A stretch of 64,000 bases of DNA, from positions 1 to 64,000 of the forward strand of contig CBDUZS010000002.1 in the NCBI GenBank assembly GCA_965371785.1, in the 5' to 3' direction. The stretch comes from CBDUZS01 sp965371785 (GTDB lineage: Bacteria > Fermentibacterota > Fermentibacteria > Fermentibacterales > JCC-6). Under the pieces are notes generated by a model, which made no database searches, was not told the origin of the DNA, and was given only the letters and a program-made list of their open reading frames with translations. The translations under genes and the position numbers were made by a program. Shown here piece by piece: positions 57,967 through 64,000 of the stretch (position 1 is the first letter of the stretch; the number at the start of each line of letters is the position of its first letter).

Positions 57967-60611
57967 AGAAACTGCTGCTGATCGACAGCCTGGGTTTGCT
58001 GTACAGGGGACACTACGCGCTCATCAGTCATCCACTGACGGCCCCTGACGGTACCGTTACCAGCGGTGTCAACTTCCTCGCGACTGAGATACTCTCAATG
58101 TACGACAAATATTCTCCCGACCGTCTTGCAGCCGTATTCGACTACCCCGCACCATCATTCCGAAAAGCGATATATCCCGACTACAAGGCTAACCGTCCTC
58201 CAATGCCGGATGAGCTGAGGCTTCAATCCTCTATTGTCCGTGAACTGCTTCCACTTCTCGGAATTCCGGTCGTCGAGAGAAAAGGGCTCGAAGCAGATGA
58301 TCTGATCGCTTCTCTATCCCTCAAGGCTCTCGAGGAAGGCATGGAAGTCATCATCCTTTCATCGGACAAGGACATGCTGCAGCTGCTGCAGCCGGGAGTC
58401 GTCATTCTAAAGCCGGGCATCCGCGGTAGTCCGGGAAGGGAGATAACGGACGAGAACGTTATCGAAGAAATAGGTGTCAGAGCAGATCAGGTGATAGATT
58501 ATTTCGCCCTCACAGGGGATTCCTCGGACAACATTCCAGGAGCAAGAGGAATCGGTCCGAAAACGGCGAAAACCCTCATCGAGAAGTACGACAGCCTCGA
58601 TGCCATCTACGGGCATATAGATACCGTCTTGCCGGAATCGGTCCGAAAGAAACTCGTTGACAGCAGAGACATCGTTGATCTGAGCAGAACACTGGTCACC
58701 CTCGATTCCAGCCTCCCGAAGAATATATCCCTGGCAACACTCAGGCTGACGCTGCCCTCGACGGTCGAAGCCCTGAAAATGCTCGAACGGCTTGGAATGA
58801 AGAACCTTTTTAAACGTTTCGCCCCGGAACAGGACAAGGTCGATATCGACACGAATGTAATCACGGATGAAGACCTGCTCGATTCGATCGAGAGCTGCCT
58901 TCAGCCCGGTGCTGTCGCGATCGATACCGAAACGACTTCCCGCAAGCCGATGGATGCCGATATCGTGGGAATATCTTTAACCAACAGCTCAGATTCGGCC
59001 TGGTATCTCCCCATGTCAGGAGATGACAGGCTCCCCAGAGAAGCTGTTGTCAAACTTCTGAAAAGGCTTGCTTCTGAAAGAGGCCTTGTGGCTCAGAACG
59101 CAAAGTACGACCTTCATATCCTTCGCAATCTCGGCATAGAATGGGGCAGGGTGGAAGGAGACCCCTTCATAGCGGACTACCTGCTGCGTCCCGTTGCGGC
59201 ATCGAGGTCAATTGCCACTCTTTCATCACACTACATCGGCCGATCGATGATGACGTACAGCGAGGTGCTGGGCGGCAGTGAGACTCTGCTAGGCGTTCCA
59301 ATCCATGAGGTTGCCGACTACTGCTGCGCCGATGCCGCTACCGCATGGAGGCTGCACGAACTCCTCGCCCTGAAGCTGCGTGCCGACAGCGACCTGAACA
59401 GAATCTACACGGAAGTCGAACTTCCCCTGATACGAGTGCTCACCTCGATGGAGCGCAGAGGTGTGCGGCTGGATATGGAATCCCTGAGCCGGTTGAAGCT
59501 GTCCTTTTCCGAAAGGCTGCATGAACTCGCTTCGGAAGCGCATCGAATGACAGGCTATCAGATCAATCTCAGCAGCCCAAGGCAGGTCTCGAATGCCCTC
59601 TTCAGCGGATTCGGTCTCAAACCGGTAAGAAAAACCGCAAAGGGAGTCCTCTCCTCCAGCATGACCGTCCTCGAGGCACTCAGAGGTCAGCATCCTTTCG
59701 TGGATCTGATGATCGAGTACAGAGAGCTATCCAAACTTCTCAACACATACGTTTCCAAGCTGCCTGACTACATTTCACCCGCAACCGGGCTGATTCACAC
59801 TTCGTTCAACCAGGCGGTCACAGCAACCGGAAGGCTCAGTTCGAGCGCACCCAATCTGCAGAACATCCCCATCCGCACCACCCGCGGAAAACTAGTCAGG
59901 AGCTGCTTCAGACCTCCGCGAGAGAACGATGTATTCGTTAGCGCCGACTACTCGCAGATAGAACTTCGTGTACTGGCTCACCTTGCGGGTCCAGGGGCTC
60001 TGCGGGACGCCTACGAGAATGACAGGGATATCCACAATTCCACGTCAGAAGCCCTCTTCGGTGACTGCTCACCAGAGCACAGGACCAAAGCCAAGGAAGT
60101 GAACTTCTCCATAGTCTACGGCATCAGTCCATACGGTCTGGCCTCCAGGCTGGGTGTGAGCAGGGGGGAAGCTTCAGGTATAATCAACAGGTACTTCGCA
60201 ACGTATCCGGAGGTCGATGCCTTTTACCGGCGGACGGTATCGGACGCCGAATCGACAGCCGAAACGAGAACGATACTCGGACGGAAGCGTGACTTCCCCG
60301 ATCTGGCCGCCTCCAGAGGAAACGTCAGGAGATCGATCGAACGGATGGTCGTGAACACGACGGTTCAGGGTTCTGCGGCAGACATCGTCAAACTTGCGAT
60401 GCTGAAGGTTCACGAACGTCTCCTGAAAGAGCTTCCCGATTCGGGCCTTGTTCTACAGGTTCACGATGAGCTTCTCATCTCGTGTACCGAGGAGGATTCG
60501 GAGAAGGCTTCCGCAATCCTGAAGGAGGAGATGGAGACAGCCTTCGAGCTTGCCGTTCCGCTGAGAGTCGAATCGGGAAAGGGACGCAACTGGCTGGAAG
60601 CGGCGCATTAA
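57963..60611 (+). CDS. polA: DNA polymerase I
   Basis: The 882-residue enzyme has an N-terminal 5'-3' exonuclease domain (about 1-290; LLIDSLGLLYRGHYAL, SSDKDMLQLL, TGDSSDNIPG), a 3'-5' proofreading domain (about 305-480) with intact metal ligands Asp321 and Glu323 in IDTET, and the polymerase domain with motif A DYSQIELR (Asp662), the O-helix region and motif C VHDELL (Asp835, Glu836). The proofreading site is not degenerate, unlike Thermus or Bacillus PolA. It starts in an ATGA overlap with the WaaF-like gene and is followed 14 bases later by a lipoprotein gene. Length near the usual 850-930. Confidence 0.97.
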   Translation: MKKLLLIDSLGLLYRGHYALISHPLTAPDGTVTSGVNFLATEILSMYDKYSPDRLAAVFDYPAPSFRKAIYPDYKANRPPMPDELRLQSSIVRELLPLLGIPVVERKGLEADDLIASLSLKALEEGMEVIILSSDKDMLQLLQPGVVILKPGIRGSPGREITDENVIEEIGVRADQVIDYFALTGDSSDNIPGARGIGPKTAKTLIEKYDSLDAIYGHIDTVLPESVRKKLVDSRDIVDLSRTLVTLDSSLPKNISLATLRLTLPSTVEALKMLERLGMKNLFKRFAPEQDKVDIDTNVITDEDLLDSIESCLQPGAVAIDTETTSRKPMDADIVGISLTNSSDSAWYLPMSGDDRLPREAVVKLLKRLASERGLVAQNAKYDLHILRNLGIEWGRVEGDPFIADYLLRPVAASRSIATLSSHYIGRSMMTYSEVLGGSETLLGVPIHEVADYCCADAATAWRLHELLALKLRADSDLNRIYTEVELPLIRVLTSMERRGVRLDMESLSRLKLSFSERLHELASEAHRMTGYQINLSSPRQVSNALFSGFGLKPVRKTAKGVLSSSMTVLEALRGQHPFVDLMIEYRELSKLLNTYVSKLPDYISPATGLIHTSFNQAVTATGRLSSSAPNLQNIPIRTTRGKLVRSCFRPPRENDVFVSADYSQIELRVLAHLAGPGALRDAYENDRDIHNSTSEALFGDCSPEHRTKAKEVNFSIVYGISPYGLASRLGVSRGEASGIINRYFATYPEVDAFYRRTVSDAESTAETRTILGRKRDFPDLAASRGNVRRSIERMVVNTTVQGSAADIVKLAMLKVHERLLKELPDSGLVLQVHDELLISCTEEDSEKASAILKEEMETAFELAVPLRVESGKGRNWLEAAH

Positions 60612-60625
60612 CTGCAGGGAAGAAT

Positions 60626-61948
60626 ATGAAGACTACCGGGCTTGTGATGTTTTCGATACTGATGCTGCTGTCCTGTGGAGGGAGCACCGGAAACGGCGTC
60701 AACGTATTGCTGGTTCTCCTCGACACCGTAAGAGCCGACCATCTCCATTGCTACGGCTACGAATTAGCAACCAGCCCCGTTATAGACAGCCTCGTCAGTT
60801 CGGGTACGATTTTCACACAGCTGCAGTCACAGAGTTCATGGACCCTGCCATCGATGGCATCGATTCTTACAGGTGTGTCCCCCCGTGAGCATGGAGCGGG
60901 ACGCAGGAATAGTGAGTTCTACGGCATTTCCCCCGAGCTGCCAAGCATGCCCCTTCACTTCCACACCTCGGGCTACGAGACCGCTGCATTCATCAACGTG
61001 ATATTCATGAGCGAAGATTTCGGATTTCACAGGGGATTCGATCATTTCGACTGCCAGGGATTCGCAAACAGGCATAGCCTGAGAAGGGCGGGAGAGACAG
61101 TCGACCTTGTACTCGACTGGCTCGACCAGAGAAATCCCGAAAGACCATTCTTCATTGCACTCCATTTTTACGACCCGCACATTCCCTACAATCCGCCTGA
61201 GCCCTGGGCTTCCATGTTCACGGATCCCGGATACGTAGGCGAATACGACACATCATGGGGCAGCGTTCCACAGATGAACGCGATAAACACCGGAGAAGTG
61301 GATGTGCCGGAAAGGGGTCTCCTGAACATCATCGGCCTATACGACGGCGAGATAGCTTACACCGATCACGAACTGGGAAGATTGCTTGCCGAGCTGAGAC
61401 GAAGGGGAATCGCTGAGAATACGATAGTCGTTGTCGTAGCCGATCACGGAGAGGAATTTCTCGAACATGGCAGGATCGAGCACGGAGTCGATCTCTTCCA
61501 GGAGGTCCTCCACGTCCCCCTGGTGTTTTCGGGTCCTGGAATAGAACGGGGGGTCTGGCGCGAAACCCCTGTTTCCCAGATGGATATCTTCCCAACACTG
61601 AGCGATCTTGCCGGGCTGGAACCCCCGGGGGGGATATCGGGGAAAAACATGCTCGGGAGCAGCGGAATTTCACGGGACATCCCCTCAAGCGGTGTGCTCT
61701 GGGCTTCCAGCGATATGGCTTCCGTCCGGCAGGATAACCTCAAGGTCATCTGGTGCATCGAGACCGACTCCATTGCGGCTTACGACCTTCTGGAGGATCC
61801 GGGGGAGCTTTCTCCCTTCCCGCCCGACTCCGTTCTCACCGAAGCGCTCCAATACTACTGGGCGACGCCGGCGATGGCAGAACCTCCGCTCGTGCCGTTC
61901 GGTGAGACGATGAGCCGCGAACTCAGGGATCTTGGATACGTAAGGTAA
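60626..61948 (+). CDS. Sulfatase-fold lipoprotein with Thr/Ser in place of the formylglycine Cys
   Basis: The 440-residue protein has a lipoprotein signal (MKTTGLVMFSILMLLSCGG, lipid Cys17) and an alkaline-phosphatase/sulfatase fold: metal-binding LLVLLDTVRADHL at the start, the nucleophile region SSWTLPSMASILTG, and the late VVVVADHGEEFLEHG (Asp-His metal ligands) and HVPLVFSGPG. True sulfatases need C-x-P-x-R at the nucleophile; here the Cys is Thr (T-L-P-S) and the Arg is Met, so it is more likely a phosphatase or a phosphoethanolamine/phosphoglycerol-type transferase. ATG at 60626 follows AGGGA by 5 bases; the longer frame reads through polA. Outer- or inner-membrane lipoprotein, periplasmic side. 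Confidence 0.85.
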   Translation: MKTTGLVMFSILMLLSCGGSTGNGVNVLLVLLDTVRADHLHCYGYELATSPVIDSLVSSGTIFTQLQSQSSWTLPSMASILTGVSPREHGAGRRNSEFYGISPELPSMPLHFHTSGYETAAFINVIFMSEDFGFHRGFDHFDCQGFANRHSLRRAGETVDLVLDWLDQRNPERPFFIALHFYDPHIPYNPPEPWASMFTDPGYVGEYDTSWGSVPQMNAINTGEVDVPERGLLNIIGLYDGEIAYTDHELGRLLAELRRRGIAENTIVVVVADHGEEFLEHGRIEHGVDLFQEVLHVPLVFSGPGIERGVWRETPVSQMDIFPTLSDLAGLEPPGGISGKNMLGSSGISRDIPSSGVLWASSDMASVRQDNLKVIWCIETDSIAAYDLLEDPGELSPFPPDSVLTEALQYYWATPAMAEPPLVPFGETMSRELRDLGYVR

Positions 61949-61956
61949 TGCATTGT

Positions 61957-61991
61957 AATCGTTTCACCCTCTTTTACGGAGTGAGACGATT
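61957..61991. terminator. Hairpin between convergent genes
   Basis: An 11-base inverted repeat (AATCGTTTCAC / GTGAGACGATT, one G-U pair, 13-base loop) lies midway in the 63-base gap between the sulfatase-fold gene and the convergent barrel gene. No T-run follows on either side. Confidence 0.4.
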
Positions 61992-62011
61992 CGGGGTCTT
62001 CTATGGTTTTC

Positions 62012-62605
62012 TTACCAGAGAAACGCACCAATACCGCACTCGAGGAATATCCTGTTCGTAGTCTTGGAGAATGTCTCCGGTTCGTAATCCGATGTGATGT
62101 GGCGAGACATGAATCCAAACTCTATCGGTATCGTGACATGATCCCCGATGATCGGTGATATGCCCAGTCCGAGCTTCACTCCCCATCCGCTCTCAATCGC
62201 TCCGGGATCGGTCTCGGACCTTATGTACTGGACTGAGCATTCAGCATATGGCATCAGTTGTTCAAGAATGCCCGGGCGTTTCATGTAATATGCTATGCTA
62301 GGTCCGATGCTTATATCCTCAGTCCTGAATTGTCCTTTGAAATAATAGAAGTCAGCGTCGATACCGACTCCGAATCGGTCGATCGGGAACCAGAGCACCC
62401 TCGGGTTGATGTCTAGCGAGAGAGCACCCTCTTCGGTATAGTTATCTTCCTCGATAGGCAGTCGATAGTATAAGCTGAACATACTCGCCAGATACCAGCT
62501 GTTCTTTGCTGTGGCGTTACTGTCTGCCCGTACGGATCCGAGACCGATCGCGAGAATGAGCAGAATGAAATAGATGCCTGCACGATTTTTCACTGTTTTC
62601 TCCAT
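62012..62605 (-). CDS. Outer-membrane beta-barrel protein (OmpA/OmpW-like fold), function unknown
   Basis: The 197-residue protein has a signal peptide (KNRAGIYFILLILAIGLGSVRA) and alternating hydrophobic strands ending in an aromatic residue (GIGAFLW), as recognised by the BAM machinery. About eight strands are visible (for example VGIDADFYYFKGQF, LMPYAECSVQYI, WGVKLGLGISPI, IPIEFGFMSRHI). No pore signature or enzyme motif is seen. The start ATG has GGAG-poor context. It shares the strand and possibly the transcript of the upstream metallophosphoesterase gene, from which it is separated by 40 bases. Confidence 0.8.
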   Translation of the reverse strand: MEKTVKNRAGIYFILLILAIGLGSVRADSNATAKNSWYLASMFSLYYRLPIEEDNYTEEGALSLDINPRVLWFPIDRFGVGIDADFYYFKGQFRTEDISIGPSIAYYMKRPGILEQLMPYAECSVQYIRSETDPGAIESGWGVKLGLGISPIIGDHVTIPIEFGFMSRHITSDYEPETFSKTTNRIFLECGIGAFLW

Positions 62606-62645
62606 AACTGATAGTGTATAGGTATATACGCCTTCACAATACGGA

Positions 62646-63833
62646 TCAGTTCCTCTGATTGAATTCCGTTCCGAGCTGGTATGATTTCCCCCAGTCGCTC
62701 CAGCCGCCTATGATATTGGATGTGGAGATCACCATAGTGTCACCTAACAGCTTTACTATGGCGAACCCGTAGCTGTTGTCCGCGCCGGCATCGTTGAAGA
62801 TGATATTGTCGAAAAAGACACTGTCCTCCTGTGAGTCCAAACCCGCAAACACTCGCCAATGGTGCTCTTCATGTACGTGACCTGTGAATATGCCGAGAAC
62901 GTTGTACGGTTGCGCCGCCTGGTAAGTAGTGTCGTTCCAGTCCCGACGGCAAAGCACGTCGAGCTCCAGATCCCTCATTTCCGGGGTCCACCAATGACCA
63001 TTAGTGCTTTCGTAATCCCAGCCGTAGTGCTGGAATATAAGAACGCCGAGTCCAGTTGTACCGACATGCTCTGCGAGGAAGTCCTTCAACCAGTTGAGTT
63101 TGGAATAAGATATGTGTGTATTGCTTTCGTAACCACACGATCCAGCCCATAAGCCAAGCGAGATGAAGTAGTACTGTCCCCAACGCCAGATGTATGCTCC
63201 ACTGTTGTCGTCGAAGAAAGCCAGAATTCCTTGCGCATTCCCGATACGGTAATTGATGTAATCACCCGGTTGACCCCAGCCAGTGGGACTGTCGCCGTAG
63301 GGTGGGCAATCGTGATTGCCGATAGTGGGGAATACAGGTTTGTGGACCCTGTATCCACAGCTATAGGCATTGTAGTCAGTGTCAAAAGCCCCGTAGATGG
63401 AACCGCCGTCCATGCCGGGATAATCGTTCTCATAAAGCTGTCTGAACGCTATGAGGTTCTGGGTGTTGTTGGCATCCACCATGTCTCCCAAATGCACGAT
63501 TCCATGACAGTTGTCGTACAGATGGTCGTTCAGACCCTGGATCGTCCTGCGATTGCGAATTACATGCCAGGTGTCACGGTATTGATGATCATGGCCTGGC
63601 ACCCAGCCAGCATAGCTGGCATCGATATGGGTATCGGCAATCACGCCGAAGTAAACGATCGTTTCGTTGGGATTCACGGGATGGACATATATAGGATTTG
63701 GCATCCCGGGATTATCATTATTTCCATCGGACGATGGCTCTATTGGGTTATCCCTGCATCCAGTCATTAACATTAACAAGAGAATACCGTGAATAATTAT
63801 GACTGTCATGATTGCTTTTCGATTCGAGTACAC
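62646..63833 (-). CDS. Metallophosphoesterase lipoprotein (calcineurin-like)
   Basis: The 395-residue protein has a lipoprotein signal (about 1-26, lipobox MTGC with Cys26) and a calcineurin-type phosphoesterase domain: IADTHID (D-x-H), VHLGDMVDAN (G-D-x-x-D), TIGNHDCP (G-N-H-D), the late IFQHYGWDY (His) and FTGHVHEEHH (G-H-x-H). All five metal-binding motifs are kept. GTG at 63833 lies 5 bases after GGAGGGG, so it is chosen over ATG at 63809. The DNA here is visibly more AT-rich than the rest of the window, a hint of recent acquisition. Substrate unknown; a nucleotide, phospholipid or cell-wall phosphoester is possible. Confidence 0.87.
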   Translation of the reverse strand: MYSNRKAIMTVIIIHGILLLMLMTGCRDNPIEPSSDGNNDNPGMPNPIYVHPVNPNETIVYFGVIADTHIDASYAGWVPGHDHQYRDTWHVIRNRRTIQGLNDHLYDNCHGIVHLGDMVDANNTQNLIAFRQLYENDYPGMDGGSIYGAFDTDYNAYSCGYRVHKPVFPTIGNHDCPPYGDSPTGWGQPGDYINYRIGNAQGILAFFDDNSGAYIWRWGQYYFISLGLWAGSCGYESNTHISYSKLNWLKDFLAEHVGTTGLGVLIFQHYGWDYESTNGHWWTPEMRDLELDVLCRRDWNDTTYQAAQPYNVLGIFTGHVHEEHHWRVFAGLDSQEDSVFFDNIIFNDAGADNSYGFAIVKLLGDTMVISTSNIIGGWSDWGKSYQLGTEFNQRN

Positions 63834-63887
63834 TGATACCCCTCCATTCTTAATCGCTCGCTGACTACTCTCGGCCCGTAATTCAGG

Positions 63888-64000
63888 CTAGGTCAGGATT
63901 CCTTCATTCTTCAGGCGTGTTCTGAGTTTGCCGAACTCATGCTCGAGTACGGCCAGAAGGGTAGCGCCATTTCCAAGATCACCACTCCTTGCCAGGTTTT
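63888..64000 (-). CDS. C-terminal end of an HPt-like domain protein (5' part outside window)
   Basis: The last 37 codons of a minus-strand gene read ARSGDLGNGATLLAVLEHEF... and end TAG at 63888-63890. The pattern G-D-L-x-G-A-x-x-L-L-x-x-L-E-x-E-F-x-x-L-R-x-x-L is that of the last two helices of histidine phosphotransfer (HPt) domains, as found at the end of hybrid sensor kinases. The domain's His is outside the window. Lies just upstream of the metallophosphoesterase gene. The frame is short, so this is only a pattern-based call. Confidence 0.65.
   Translation of the reverse strand, partial: NLARSGDLGNGATLLAVLEHEFGKLRTRLKNEGILT

Noticed and set aside
60482..60625. Longer start of the sulfatase-fold gene inside polA
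   Set aside because: No signal peptide would be possible; ATG 60626 gives a lipoprotein signal with a ribosome site.
1..64000. Insertion sequences, prophage, CRISPR, rRNA or integrative element ends
   Set aside because: No transposase, integrase outside xerC, phage gene, spaced repeat array or rRNA sequence was seen.

Overview
The window (about 56-58% GC by eye) is densely coding, and most genes overlap their neighbour by 1 or 4 bases (ATGA, GTGA, TTGA, TAATG). It looks like one chromosomal stretch of a Gram-negative, diderm bacterium: there is an MsbA-type lipid exporter, two heptosyltransferase-family (GT9) genes, outer-membrane barrels, lipoproteins, and a secreted C25 (gingipain-like) peptidase with a type IX secretion/FlgD-like C-terminal domain. 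The mixture of T9SS-type tail, MglA-like GTPases, sigma-54 regulation and an HprK/HPr/EI phosphorelay suggests an uncultured FCB-superphylum or candidate-phylum lineage (Fermentibacterota- or Latescibacterota-like). That placement is inference, not proof. No IS element, prophage, CRISPR array or rRNA was seen.

Layout. 1-1.7 kb: end of a PAS-HisKA-receiver protein that lacks an ATPase domain, then a receiver-GGDEF diguanylate cyclase. 1.8-6.7 kb (minus): THUMP RNA methyltransferase, nitroreductase, CotH-family secreted protein, and a decayed DUF5916 barrel gene. 6.9-10.5 kb (plus): C25 peptidase, Bor-like lipoprotein, beta-propeller. 10.5-12.4 kb (minus): ECF sigma factor, zinc-finger anti-sigma, PDZ pseudo-protease. 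12.5-17.9 kb: MsbA-like ABC exporter, GT9, mutS. 18.0-32.5 kb: a surface-polysaccharide operon (GT2, GT4 and GT-C-like genes) that runs by 4-base overlaps into a sensor kinase and a sigma-54 activator. 32.5-36.3 kb: a good sigma-70-type promoter followed by hpf, hprK, ptsH and ptsI, with no sugar permease. 36.3-39.4 kb: sugar nucleotidyltransferase and two GT4 genes. 39.4-42.5 kb: Gx transporter, DUF4321, tatA, MglA-like GTPase, zinc-ribbon membrane protein. 42.6-50.5 kb: topA-xerC-[DUF2723]-hslV-hslU. 50.5-54.2 kb: second MglA-like GTPase, GT-C-like protein, dapF, tRNA-Gly(CCC). 54.1-61.9 kb: secreted helical-repeat proteins, CDP-alcohol phosphatidyltransferase, two GT9-fold genes, polA, and a sulfatase-fold lipoprotein. 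62-64 kb (minus): outer-membrane barrel, metallophosphoesterase lipoprotein, and the last residues of an HPt-like domain.

Functionally the window is dominated by envelope building (polysaccharide assembly, lipid export, surface proteins), with signalling modules physically fused to it. The most unusual points are two genes (hprK and a GT4) whose conserved N-termini can only be reached from a CTG start; a tRNA-Gly gene inside an open reading frame; an ECF sigma/anti-sigma pair followed by a catalytically dead HtrA-like protein; a HisKA-receiver protein without an ATPase; and an MglA GTPase paired with a zinc-ribbon transmembrane partner. There is no gene-free stretch longer than 300 bases; the longest gap (219 bases, before hpf) holds the promoter.
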